Source: Lotus japonicus (lineage: Eukaryota; Streptophyta; Magnoliopsida; Fabales; Fabaceae). From it: a stretch of DNA of 64,000 bases. A model generated the notes under the pieces. That model made no database searches and had not been told where the DNA came from. It was given only the letters and a program-made list of their open reading frames with translations. Positions within the stretch are counted from its first letter, which is position 1, and every line of letters starts with the position of its first letter. Both the position numbers and the translations under genes were made by a program. The stretch spans positions 31,465,763-31,529,762 of the forward strand of contig NC_080046.1 of the NCBI RefSeq assembly GCF_012489685.1, given 5' to 3'. Of this stretch, positions 44,101 to 54,990 are shown piece after piece.

Positions 44101-44479
44101 CAACCCATTGGGTCGAACACAAGGACTCGCACACGCAGTAAATGACAACGCCAAGTCGGTTCTCTCATTAGAGTCGAACATACGGACGTTGCGCGCGTCT
44201 AATGACTATCGCCGAATCGATCCAATCCCTCGGATTGAATATAAGGATCCGCGCGTGTCGAAATATTATCGCTGAATCGGTCCAATCCCTCGGATTGAAC
44301 TCACGGACTCACGCGAGTTTATATGGCGATGGCTGAATCGATCCAATCCATCGGATTGAATATAAGGATTCACGCGTGCCCGAGTGACTACCGCCGAATC
44401 GATCCAATCCCTCGGATTGAATATAAGGATTCACGCGTGTCAAACGATTATTGCCGAATCGGTCCAACCCGTCGGGTTG
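44101..44479. repeat. Seven-unit 60-61 bp array of small inverted repeats in LTR
   Basis: Dyads begin at 44101, 44162, 44223, 44283, 44344, 44405 and 44465, a period of 60-61 bp. Units 3, 4, 5 and 6 read CAATCC-nnn-GGATTG; unit 7 reads CAACCC-gtc-GGGTTG; unit 1 is CAACCC-att-GGGTCG; unit 2 is CTCT-catt-AGAG. Each is followed by an AAGGAY-type phrase and a GCGCG-rich patch. The stem changes in compensating pairs. The same array occurs at 52004-52382 and 56784-57161. Confidence 0.9.
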
Positions 44480-44564
44480 AACATAAGGATTCGCGCCCGT
44501 TAAGCCGAAGATAATGTCGATTATGCGACAAAATGAATTAATCAAAAGAAGAAAGAATGAACTT

Positions 44565-44737
44565 GGAACTCATAGTTCCCGGCTAAACTTTAGATAGCCA
44601 AACAATAAACTGCTCATCGAGCGAAGAGTACCGAAGTACTTGGAAACTTATAATTTCCGGCTAAACTTTAGATAGTCAAACAATAAACTGCTCATCGAGC
44701 AAAAGAGTATCAACATACTCGGAAACTTGTAAGTTTC
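44565..44737. repeat. Second hairpin set in LTR
   Basis: About 80-bp units, sharing GGCTAAACTTTAGATAG and AACTGCTCATCGAGC, carry two kinds of dyad. One is GGAACT-cat-AGTTCC (44565-44579), GGAAA-n7-TTTCC (44642-44658) and GAAACTT-gt-AAGTTTC (44722-44737). The other is AGTAC-cgaa-GTACT (44627-44640) and GAGTAT-caac-ATACTC (44705-44720). Both kinds keep pairing while the bases change. Confidence 0.85.
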
Positions 44738-46326
44738 TTCTAAACTTGGACTCGGCGACCCTTCTCATCTTTCAAACTAATATTCAAGCTCCAAGCTCTT
44801 ATCTAAGGTTGTTACCATTATTCAATGGTTTTAGAAATTGATTAATGTCTTATGAGTTTTCCTTGAGAAAATAGGTTTCTTTTAATCTTATAATACTTCC
44901 TATAAGTTTCAGGGATCCCATAATCCCAAACAATTCCTTGAGAAGGTCTCGATCCATTAAAACATAACAAGGTCCGAACTCCGTTCGTCCTTTCGAACTC
45001 TCTCAAAAATCTCATAAAATTCGGCATGACTTGCCTGTTATCCTCACTCATCAGTATCACAGATATAAGTGGAATAGCATAACTAAATCAGCGCAATCAA
45101 TAAGCATAAACAGCATATTCCAACACATCCTAGATTAACCAGCAAACGGCCGAAGCCTCTCAGAAAACATTTTTCCATAAAACGATATACAATATCCAAG
45201 CAATATTCAATATCAACACAATAACCCAGTCGAATTGATCGACGCCTACAAGGAAATAGCTAGTAAGTAAGTTGCCCTAACCTCGAGTTGTTCTAGTCTC
45301 GCGGTGCAGGTCTCGCTCACAAGCTTGTTCAGTCAAGCCCAAGGTTTCCACAAACGAACCTTAGAGCAAACAAAGCAGAAATCAATCAAATTAAGTCGAC
45401 ATAATCGAAACAATACTAACTAGAGTTAGACAAAGCTCAAGAAACTTCAGAGTACAACACTTAGGCACGAATGAAAGGGCTTTCCCCGAATGGATGAGTT
45501 TTGACTCGATTCAAGTTTTGTGCAAAAACACTTTATTCGCTAAAACGTGCATAACTCGAGCTACAGAACTCGGAATGACACGAAACCGGCGCCAAAATTT
45601 CGACAATTGAAAGAGCTACGCAATGGCTCAGGTCATAGAGACCCAAAAATTATTTTTGGACACGGTACCCAAGCAAATAGGTTTCGGCCACTATGGAAAA
45701 TAGGGTTTTCGAACTTTTTCTTCGATCTAAATCAATTCCTAGGTATTCTTAGGCGATATCTAGGCCAGGGAAACTCTCAGAAAAATTATCGGGTTAAAAC
45801 TGTCGCAGGGGTATTTTGGTCAATATTTTTAGCTCAGAATTTCAAAACTGAATTTTTGAAAAACAAATTGGATGGGGACGTCCACAACGACGTTTATGAC
45901 GACAAATCCTACTAGCACTAAGCCAAGTCGATAGATTAGAGCGTAAAGGTTGCGACTTTGCCGAAAAATGGGTATTTAGGGTAGAAATTGATTCCGGCGG
46001 CATTTCGTCGACATTTGACAAAATCTAATCCGCAGAACACGCTCAGGAGCATGCAGGGAAGAAGTTTAGACGCTGAAATCAACTGATTTGAACAGTTTTT
46101 CAAAAACCTCAAAATTTTGAACTCAGAAAGTCGCAGGAGAAATGGACAGAAACGACGATTCGAAGGAGAGTATAGATTACCTACCTCGAGGTCTTCGATT
46201 AGTGACGATCGGTGAAGCAAACGGGCAAGAAACGGAAAAACTCTTCTTCTCCTCCTTCCTCCTTGAAAGCCACGGCCAAAATGGGTGCAGGTGATGGTTT
46301 TTTTTTTGTTTTTTCTATTTTTCAAA

Positions 46327-46337
46327 GTATATATAGG
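46327..46337 (-). promoter_or_regulatory. TATA box in LTR of RT-less element
   Basis: CCTATATATAC on the minus strand lies about 670 bp into the LTR. If used, U3 is about 670 bp, and the transcribed part of the LTR is over 3 kb, including both hairpin sets. A GAG-GTAGGTAAT donor-like site lies about 145 bp downstream. Confidence 0.45.
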
Positions 46338-47009
46338 AAATGGAAAACGCGGGAAAATGATTATTTCGCGATTCCGATTTTTCCTGTGCATTCCTCTGTA
46401 AATTCTAAGATAGGTTCTGGCGACAGAATTCCAGAACTCAAAATAGGATTCTTGGAATTAAACCAGAAGATCCAAGATCGGCATAAGTCGGTGTAAGTCG
46501 GTTTATCCCGAAAAACTATTTTTTGCAGTGATCGTCGGATGAGAAAACTTCCTTCTGAAGAAAGATCAGAATTGACGAGAGAAATAGGAGAACGCGGGTG
46601 GAATCTTCTTTTGCAGCTCCGAATAGAAAAAGTCTTCATCGTCTGTCGATCTTAGGTTTTCTCGAACTATCAGGGATTCCGTTTCGGCAAACTTCCGAGA
46701 ATTGGAATTTGACGTTCGTACTTTCCAGGATTTCGCATCGAAATGGTTGTTTAAGGACGGAAAAGAGAAGTTCTAACATTTCTCTGAGGATTTTTGGAAT
46801 TAGTTTCCATCGTGTCCTAAAACGTAAATTAACTATTCACTAATACCTTTGACCTAGGATTAAGCGTATGTTAGTCGTGCTATAACTCTTTCGGTTTTTC
46901 GATACATTCTTGGACTTTTCCTGAACCTCTTTCCTTCCCAAATTTATCTTAATCAAATAACTTTTTTATTTTATTCACTTATCCAAAGCGTTAAAACTTG
47001 GGCCTTACA

Positions 47010-47030
47010 TTACTACCCTCCAAAAAGAAA
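47010..47030 (-). other. Polypurine tract, copy 1
   Basis: On the minus strand TTTTTGGAGGGTAGTAA abuts the 3' LTR, the expected place for the plus-strand primer of reverse transcription. Confidence 0.75.
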
Positions 47031-47046
47031 GTTTCGACCTCGAAAC

Positions 47047-48311
47047 TTAAGGGTCAGTAAAAAGTTCTGGATACTGTTCCTTGATCTTTTCCTTCAGCTC
47101 CCACGTTGCATCGCCGGTGTCCTTGTTCCAAATAACCTTCACTAACTCGATCTCTTTACCCCTCAACTGCTTTACCCTTGTGTCACCAATGCTGATTGGC
47201 GGTGTCTCGAAAGACAAGTTATCCTTCAACTCAATGTCATCCAGCTCGATGACGTGCGTCGGATCAGCAATATACTTCCGCAGTTGTGACACATGGAATA
47301 CATCGTGAACGTTTGATAGAAAAGGCGGTAATGCGATCTGATAAGCTACCGGTCCTACACGACGAGTAATCTGATAAGGTCCAATGAACTTTGGCGTCAG
47401 CTTTCTTGACTTGATTGCTCGACCAACTCCTGTAGTCTGGGTAACTCGCAGAAACACATGATCTCCTTCTTCGAATTCCAGGGTTCTGCGCCTTTGATCT
47501 GCATAGCTCTTCTGTCTACTCTGAGAAGCCTTCATCTTTTCCCTGATCTGTTTAATCTTCTCAGTTGTCTGTTGCAGAAGTTCCGGTCCTACTAACAAAT
47601 TCTCTCCATCTTGATACCAACATAAAGGTGTTCTACACTTGCGGCCATACAATGCCTCATACGGTGCCATGCCTATAGTCGTATGAAAACTGTTGTTGTA
47701 TGTGAACTCAATCAGTGGCATTAGGGTATCCCAACTGCCCTTGTTGCCTAACACGCAAGCTCGTAGCAAATCCTCCAATGATTGGATAGTTCTCTCTCAG
47801 TTTGCCCATCAGTCTGTGGATGATAAGCAGAACTTAATCTCAGCCTCGTTCCCAAAGCATTATGAATAGCTCCCCACAAATGTGAAGTAAACTTCGGGTC
47901 TCTATCGGAAACGATACTTATTGGCACTCCATGAAGTCGCACAATCTCAGCTATATATATCTCTGATAGCTTCTCCACGTTGTACGTGGTCCTCACAGGT
48001 ATGAAATGAGCCGACTTAGTCAATCGATCCACGACTACCCAAATCGAATCATATCCTTTTTGAGTTCTTGGCAACGCCACGACAAAATCCATCGATATGC
48101 TATCCCATTTCCATTGAGGTACATCCAAGCTCTGTAGCATACCTGAAGATTTCTGATGTTCCACCTTCGCCTTCTGACAGATTAAACATGCAGCTACATA
48201 TCCTGCCACTTGTCTCTTCATCCCTGGCCACCAAAAATTCACCTTCAAGTCCTGATACATCTTTTTCCTTCCAGGGTGAATGCTCAACTTGCTTTTGTGA
48301 CCTCCACTCAT
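47047..48311 (-). pseudogene. Integrase with chromodomain-like tail, frameshifted (copy 1)
   Basis: The first frame (48311-47748) starts just before the zinc-binding region: H-K-S-K-L-S-I-H and C-L-I-C. It holds the catalytic core with S-M-D-F, V-S-D-R-D and D-G-Q-T-E-R, so all three acidic residues are present. A dinucleotide expansion in a GA run near 47795 shifts the frame. The second frame (47778-47047, 243 aa) continues with the A-P-Y-E-A-L-Y-G-R-K-C-R-T-P region, the G-P-Y-x-I core end and a chromodomain-like V-I-W-N-K-D-T-G-D-A-T-W-E. It ends in TAA/TAG context before the purine tract. The RNase H that normally precedes is absent. The same shift is in copy 2. Confidence 0.9.
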
Positions 48312-49653
48312 GATTCAAAACTTAACTCGATCGCTCTATAACTCATAGACGAACTATTCCCTTGGAATCTACTAGTCCATTAACGTCGATTCCAACTTCG
48401 TAACTATCCTCATTCGCACCATGAAATCAATCTTCTACTTAGTCATCATTCAAATTAAAACTCGACTCAAGTCTTGATACCTTGTGCATCGCTAGACCCA
48501 ATCCCTTTTAACATCCGTTCATCAACAACTTATAAGCTAATCATCATATCAATATCTTACAATCCATCATTGTCATCTCCCCTTTTTCGAGACTTCCCTT
48601 ACCCGAACCATAAAACCAACCTTCACTTATTCACAACCCACTTTACAATTACCTAAAATCCTTAACACTTCCCCCAAATCCGAACTTATTCCCTAGAAGA
48701 TCAAATCATAACTGTACCTCGGGAAACTTAACTAGTCATTTTATCATCCGATCCCTCAACATTCTGAGGTTTAACTACAATCGTTAATGCTAACACCACT
48801 AAATATCTTATTCGTACATGATTTTCACCTCCCAAGGTCAATCTTAACCCTAAGACCCTCATTCAACTTAGTGAAAATCACTTGCTAACCCCAGCATGCA
48901 ACATCGGACTTCATAACAAAGTCCCATTCACTCTTAGACTCTAAGAAATTTGTCCACATATAACAACCTCAAGTATTCATCTTAATACTAACTCTTTATT
49001 TCTGTAACTAGATCGTCCTCCAATCAATCCGATACTTAGTCTCTCGTTTCAAGACCTGACAAACTTTGAGTCCTAAACACTTAAGGCAAGAATTATAGAC
49101 TTAAACCTAAACTTTCACCAAGTTTGGACCTCAAATGTCCTTTAATTCTTCAATACTTCTTAAATGAATATCCTTTTCTTAAAACTATAACTCCTTCGCA
49201 AGCAAACAAATACTTCACACGAACTTTACCTCCCAAGTCAACTAATCCTCGATCCAATCAAATCAACCTTACCAATCCATCTATCAAAGTCCATTGCCAG
49301 TTCTGATTCCGAATATCACCCCCTCAATATTAAGTTGATCAGGCCTAATACATCGAAGGTGAAGATTTAGAAAAACCCACTGGAACAGTCAATGAGTTCC
49401 TATCATCCAGTAGTCACAATTACCCTGATATTAAATCCTCAATGATGCCGCTACGGAACTACACACTCTCGACACCATACGTATACTATCCATACGGAAT
49501 CTCTCGGAGATTCATTCTTCAACTTCTAGCTCCTTTGTTAAACGCATCGGTGCAAGACTACTTTCTAGGCTTAACGTGTTATTCTAAACCTCGTGTAACT
49601 TCTATAGTTTAAACACGAGCAACGGTCAAATAAAGTATTATTAGGCGTAATAA
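48312..49653. other. Non-homologous filler where PR/RT/RNase H should be (copy 1)
   Basis: These 1342 bp separate gag from integrase. I found no Y/F-x-D-D, no L-D-x-x-x-G-Y-H, no RNase H motif and no frame over about 60 codons on either strand. Plus-strand base composition is pyrimidine- and A-rich with many CTTAA and ATCC phrases. An intact gypsy pol would need roughly 2 kb or more here. The origin of the filler is unknown. Confidence 0.8.
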
Positions 49654-50904
49654 CTATAAAGTCAAAGCTTGACAGTAAAGGCAAGTTAGGTGTGTTGCAC
49701 GTTCTACGAGAGTAATAAAGCATGTTATCCTAGAATGAGAAGGAATAGTTAGAAGGTTACCATCGTTCGTGTGCTCTCCTCTGACTAGTCTACCAGCTCC
49801 CTCGCCGCACGAGACATAGACTCCTCCCCGTGCAGCAGGATGTCTTCCTCTCACCGTAGGCACAGATGGCTCAACCCTGGTTACATTGCAATCCTTGGCT
49901 TGATGCCCCGGACGGTTGCAATTGAAACATAGAGGTCCCCCGTCTGGACACTTGTTAGAGTAGTGCCCCACCTTCTTGCACCTGTAACACGTTACTCCTT
50001 GGCCCGAAGTCTTGTTTCCTGTTCCTCCGGTAGCATTTATGGGCTTATACTGCCCCGAGGTAAAACCTTCCCTCAAAGGGCGTTGATACGGCTTCTTCTG
50101 TTGGAATTTACCTCTTCCTTTATAGTTCTGAGGACCTGACCTTACTGGTCCTCCAGTTCCAGCACGATTCAACCTCTTGTTCTTCATTAACTCCACTTCT
50201 GTGGCTTTCTCAACCAAGGACTGGAAGCGCATGATTCCCAACGGTTTCACTGAGTCCTCAATGTCAGGCCTCAGCCCATTCACAAAGCGTTTGCACATGT
50301 AGGGTTCATCAACCCCATTGCGGAAGAATCGAAAGTGTTTGGCCAACGATTCCAGCTTAGCAGCATATTCCGGAATGGACATGCTACCCTGACGAAGAGT
50401 CAGAAACTGTGCCTCACGCTCGTCACGAGCACTATCTGGAAAATACTTCTCCAGAAAAGCAGCACGAAATGAAGCCCAGTTCACTTCCACATTATTTGCT
50501 TCCATCATTCCTCTGGTACCCCTCCACCAGTACTCAGCATCGCCCAGCAGCAGATAAGTTGCCAGGCCCACCTTGGCCCCTTCACTAGTCTGTAGTACTT
50601 CGAAAATCTTCTCAATCTCTTGGATCCATAGATCCGCATTGTCCGGGTCAGTCCCACCTGTGAACTTGGGTGGATCCTGCCTTCTAAAATCATTCAATCC
50701 CCTATTCTGGTCCAGGGCTACCTCCCTCTCACGCTTATGTCGCTCACGTTCAGCTTTGTCAGCACGCAACTGAGCGTTCTCCGCAGTTTGATTTGTCATT
50801 GCCTGGGCCATAGCAGTCATTGCCCCAGCGAGTTGGTTCATGTTCTCCATGTTCTGTTTAGTTAAACAAACAGTTAGTACTAACCATAAGATAGCATCTA
50901 GCAT
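49654..50904 (-). CDS. Gag with two zinc knuckles (copy 1)
   Basis: This 416-codon frame probably starts at Met19 (50850; M-E-N-M-N-Q), because the first 18 residues do not look gag-like. A coiled-coil-like Ala/Arg/Glu segment (35-65) precedes the gag core: P-P-K-F-T-G-G (78-84), L-L-L-G-D-A-E-Y-W-W (118-127), F-L-E-K-Y-F-P (150-156) and R-F-V-N-G-L (206-211). Zinc knuckles are C306-x2-C-x4-H-x4-C319 and C326-x2-C-x4-H-x4-C339. After residue 370 the chain looks like the start of a protease (R-L-V-R-G), but where an active site D-S-G-A-T-H is usual it reads H-S-R-I-T-C-F-I, and it stops soon after. So protease activity is unlikely. Confidence 0.9.
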   Translation of the reverse strand: MLDAILWLVLTVCLTKQNMENMNQLAGAMTAMAQAMTNQTAENAQLRADKAERERHKREREVALDQNRGLNDFRRQDPPKFTGGTDPDNADLWIQEIEKIFEVLQTSEGAKVGLATYLLLGDAEYWWRGTRGMMEANNVEVNWASFRAAFLEKYFPDSARDEREAQFLTLRQGSMSIPEYAAKLESLAKHFRFFRNGVDEPYMCKRFVNGLRPDIEDSVKPLGIMRFQSLVEKATEVELMKNKRLNRAGTGGPVRSGPQNYKGRGKFQQKKPYQRPLREGFTSGQYKPINATGGTGNKTSGQGVTCYRCKKVGHYSNKCPDGGPLCFNCNRPGHQAKDCNVTRVEPSVPTVRGRHPAARGGVYVSCGEGAGRLVRGEHTNDGNLLTIPSHSRITCFITLVERATHLTCLYCQALTL

Positions 50905-51047
50905 AACTATACAATATGATTAAGTACTAACTTCAATCAATTCTAAGCGAAAAATCGCTTGGCAGACAATCAATTTTTACTCTTTGCAGAGTCACACAAC
51001 CTAGCACAGAAGACCTATTTCCCACGGCTCCCAAAAGACTCGACTAA

Positions 51048-51059
51048 GCTCTGATACCA
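51048..51059 (-). other. Primer binding site, copy 1
   Basis: The minus strand reads TGGTATCAGAGC, complementary to the 3' end of initiator Met-tRNA, three bases inside the right LTR. Confidence 0.9.
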
Positions 51060-51062
51060 CAA

Positions 51063-54000
51063 TGTAACACCCCGATTTCGGTGGCGTCACTTTAGTAACT
51101 CAAGAATAAAATAAAGCGGAAAAGCAGGTATTTTTTTTTTCTTTTGTTTAAATAAAAAGACTTGTCGAAATCAGGTCTCATCCCAATCGCGATTAACAGC
51201 GATTAATATACAATACAAGCACACCCTTGCTGTAACTAAAAACATCGTCACGAGTGTCCTCAAGTGACGGAAAGTAACATCAAGTAACTAAAAGTATTGC
51301 CCAACGGCAAACAAGTGCGACTCATAAATAGAGTCATAAGTTTTATAAATACAGTCCTCCGAAAAGTAAGTCAGCCCAAAACGGCTTCCAAAAGACTTCC
51401 TACGCCCGACAAACTCCCTGTGATCCTCATGGAAGAGAATCACACAAAAAGCTAATAGTCGGAAACCTACCCTGCCCCAAAATACAACTGATGAATCAGA
51501 GCTATGACCATGACAACCAAAATCAGTAACTCTAACCACCCATATCCTACACCACTATCTTCGACCCTCATCTGATCTTCCATGAAGTCCGGGTCCACGT
51601 CGAAGGCTCAGTAGTAGTCATTTCGCTCCGGGTCCTCCCCGAACGACGAACCTTCTTGAATCATCTGTTGAACGTCTGGCAGCAGGCCGACCGCCCAAAC
51701 ACAAACATACAAACAAAGCCACGGCGCTAGGGTCAACTCACGGAATATAGTAGATAATACAAACAGCATGTGAAGAATAAGGGGGTATGTATATATATAT
51801 GTTGTATATATATATATTTATATGTTCTGTATTGCCTACCCTAAGGTATATACTTAGCATGTTATCAAGGCTCTAATAACAATTCAATGAATAATATCTC
51901 AACAATACAATAAGCATTATCTCAACAATTCCATATTGGGCGCATGTATGCATGCAATGTCAATTCAAACGTTGATCCCAAAAATAGGCATGTCAAGTCG
52001 ATCCAACCCATTGGGTCGAACACAAGGACTCGCACACGCAGTAAATGACAACGCCAAGTCGGTTCTCTCATTAGAGTCGAACATACGGACGTTGCGCGCG
52101 TCTAATGACTATCGCCGAATCGATCCAATCCCTCGGATTGAATATAAGGATCCGCGCGTGTCGAAATATTATCGCTGAATCGGTCCAATCCCTCGGATTG
52201 AACTCACGGACTCACGCGAGTTTATATGGCGATGGCTGAATCGATCCAATCCATCGGATTGAATATAAGGATTCACGCGTGCCCGAGTGACTACCGCCGA
52301 ATCGATCCAATCCCTCGGATTGAATATAAGGATTCACGCGTGTCAAACGATTATTGCCGAATCGGTCCAACCCGTCGGGTTGAACATAAGGATTCGCGCC
52401 CGTTAAGCCGAAGATAATGTCGATTATGCGACAAAATGAATTAATCAAAAGAAGAAAGAATGAACTTGGAACTCATAGTTCCCGGCTAAACTTTAGATAG
52501 CCAAACAATAAACTGCTCATCGAGCGAAGAGTACCGAAGTACTTGGAAACTTATAATTTCCGGCTAAACTTTAGATAGCCAAACAATAAACTGCTCATCG
52601 AGCAAAAGAGTATCAACATACTCGGAAACTTGTAAGTTTCTTCTAAACTTGGACTCGGCGACCCTTCTCATCTTTCAAACTAATATTCAAGCTCCAAGCT
52701 CTTATCTAAGGTTGTTACCATTATTCAATGGTTTTAGAGATTGATTAATGTCTTATGAGTTTTCCTTGAGAAAATAGGTTTCTTTTAATCTTATAATACT
52801 TCCTATAAGTTTCAGGGATCCCATAATCCCAAACAATTCCTTGAGAAGGTCTCGATCCATTAAAACATAACAAGGTCCGAACTCCGTTCGTCCTTTCGAA
52901 CTCTCTCAAAAATCTCATAAAATTCGGCATGACTTGCCCGTTATCCTCACTCATCAGTATCACAGATATAAGTGGAATAGCATAACTAAATCAGCGCAAT
53001 CAATAAGCATAAACAGCATATTCCAACACATCCTAGATTAACCAGCAAACGGCCGAAGCCTCTCAGAAAACATTTTTCCATAAAGCGATAAACAATATCC
53101 AAGCAATATTCAATATCAACACAATAACCCAGTCGAATTGATCGACGCCTACAAGGAAATAGCTAGTAAGTAAGTTGCCCTAACCTCGAGTTGTTCTAGT
53201 CTCGCGGTGCAGGTCTCGCTCACAAGCTTGTTCAGTCAAGCCCAAGGTTTCCACAAACGAACCTTAGAGCAAACAAAGCAGAAATCAATCAAATTAAGTC
53301 GACATAATCGAAACAATACTAACTAGAGTTAGACAAAGCTCAAGAAACTTCAGAGTACAACACTTAGGCACGAATGAAAGGGCTTTCCCCGAATGGATGA
53401 GTTTTGACTCGATTCAAGTTTTGTGCAAAAACACTTTATTCGCTAAAACGTGCATAACTCGAGCTACAGAACTCGGAATGACACGAAACCGGCGCCAAAA
53501 TTTCGACAATTGAAAGAGCTACGCAATGGCTCAGGTCATAGAGACCCAAAAATTATTTTTGGACACGGTACCCAAGCAAATAGGTTTCGGCCACTATGGA
53601 AAATAGGGTTTTCGAACTTTTTCTTCGATCTAAATCAATTCCTAGGTATTCTTAGGCGATATCTAGGCCAGGGAAACTCTCAGAAAAATTATCGGGTTAA
53701 AACTGTCGCAGGGGTATTTTGGTCAATATTTTTAGCTCAGAATTTCAAAACTGAATTTTTGAAAAACAAATTGGATGGGGACGTCCACAACGACGTTTAT
53801 GACGACAAATCCTACTAGCACTAAGCCAAGTCGATAGATTAGAGCGTAAAGGTTGCGACTTTGCCGAAAAATGGGTATTTAGGGTAGAAATTGATTCCGG
53901 CGGCATTTCGTCGACATTTGACAAAATCTAATCCGCAGAACACGCTCAGGAGCATGCAGGGAAGAAGTTTAGACGCTGAAATCAACTGATTTGAACAGTT

Positions 54001-54911
54001 TTTCAAAAACCTCAAAATTTTGAACTCAGAAAGTCGCAGGAGAAATGGACAGAAACGACGATTCGAAGGAGAGTATAGATTACCTACCTCGAGGTCTTCG
54101 ATTAGTGACGATCGGTGAAGCAAACGGGCAAGAAACGGAAAAACTCTTCTTCTCCTCCTTCCTCCTTGAAAGCCACGGCCAAAATGGGTGCAGGTGATGG
54201 TTTTTTTTTGTTTTTTCTATTTTTCAAAGTATATATAGGAAATGGAAAACGCGGGAAAATGATTATTTCGCGATTCCGATTTTTCCTGTGCATTCCTCTG
54301 TAAATTCTAAGATAGGTTCTGGCGACAGAATTCCAGAACTCAAAATAGGATTCTTGGAATTAAACCAGAAGATCCAAGATCGGCATAAGTCGGTGTAAGT
54401 CGGTTTATCCCGAAAAACTACTTTTTGCAGTGATCGTCGGATGAGAAAACTTCCTTCTGAAGAAAGATCAGAATTGACGAGAGAAATAGGAGAACGCGGG
54501 TGGAATCTTCTTTTGCAGCTCCGAATAGAAAAAGTCTTCATCGTCTGTCGATCTTAGGTTTTCTCGAACTATCAGGGATTCCGTTTCGGCAAACTTCCGA
54601 GAATTGGAATTTGACGTTCGTACTTTCCAGGATTTCGCATCGAAATGGTTGTTTAAGGACGGAAAAGAGAAGTTCTAACATTTCTCTGAGGATTTTTGGA
54701 ATTAGTTTCCATCGTGTCCTAAAACGTAAATTAACTATTCACTAATACCTTTGACCTAGGATTAAGCGTATGTTAGTCGTGCTATAACTCTTTCGGTTTT
54801 TCGATACATTCTTGGACTTTTCCTGAACCTCTTTCCTTCCCAAATTTATCTTAATCAAATAACTTTTTTATTTTATTCACTTATCCAAAGCGTTAAAACT
54901 TGGGCCTTACA
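51063..54911 (-). repeat. 5' LTR of RT-less element copy 1
   Basis: This 3849-bp copy is nearly identical to 43160-47009. Differences I noted include sites corresponding to 43548, about 44684, 44839, 45039, two near 45184-45191, a one-base change in a T run near 46300, and about 46520. It carries the hairpin arrays at 52004-52382 and about 52468-52640. Confidence 0.93.
52004..52382. repeat. Seven-unit hairpin array, second LTR copy
   Basis: It is the same seven dyads as at 44101-44479, with the same stems. Confidence 0.9.
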
Positions 54912-54990
54912 GTCTTATCACTTAAAAATGAAATTGGACCACCGTGGGTCAGTTTTGAAACTAACCCACATTAGGCGCGCCCATATTTTA

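Larger units (their letters stand above)
43160..47009 (-). repeat. 3' LTR of RT-less element copy 1
   Basis: It begins TGTAACACCCCGATTTCGG (plus orientation) and ends TTGGGCCTTACA. It contains the seven-unit hairpin array (44101-44479), further hairpins (44565-44737) and a minus-strand TATA box near 46328-46335. Open frames of 60-150 codons within it are shared by all LTR copies but show no domain. Confidence 0.93.
43160..54911 (-). mobile_element. RT-less gypsy-type LTR retrotransposon, copy 1 (complete)
   Basis: This 11,752-bp element is flanked by the 5-bp duplication GTCTT (43155-43159, 54912-54916). LTRs are unusually long: 43160-47009 (3850 bp) and 51063-54911 (3849 bp). The interior is 4053 bp with a Met-tRNA primer site beside the right LTR and a purine tract beside the left LTR, so it reads on the minus strand. 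It encodes gag (two zinc knuckles) and the integrase with a chromodomain-like tail. Between them are 1.34 kb without recognisable protease core, reverse transcriptase or RNase H. I count about eight differences between the LTRs, so insertion is recent. Confidence 0.93.
41966..54981. mobile_element. Mutator-like element (MULE) split by nested insertions
   Basis: The outer element is delimited by the 9-bp duplication CATATTTTA (41957-41965, 54982-54990). Terminal repeats start GGTTTCGTCTATGGTGGGTC at the left and, as complement, GGCGCGCCTAATGTGGGTTA at the right, and both continue with AGTTTCAAAA. Removing the nested gypsy element (43160-54911), its 5-bp duplication and the hAT MITE (42672-42863 with its duplication) leaves about 1.06 kb. 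That remainder has GC-richer open stretches (42100-42660) without recognised domains, so it could be a Pack-MULE style fragment. No transposase. Confidence 0.8.

Noticed and set aside
44101..44479. Regular repeat array reminiscent of CRISPR
   Set aside because: It lies inside the LTR of a plant retrotransposon, the whole 61-bp unit repeats with no unique spacers, and there are no cas genes.
43385..46843. Open frames of 60-151 codons repeated in every LTR copy
   Set aside because: They recur only because the LTR copies are almost identical. They overlap each other on both strands and show no domain or codon signal.
48312..49653. Possible hidden RT in the filler
   Set aside because: No Y/F-x-D-D or other RT landmark was seen in any frame; a profile search would be decisive.
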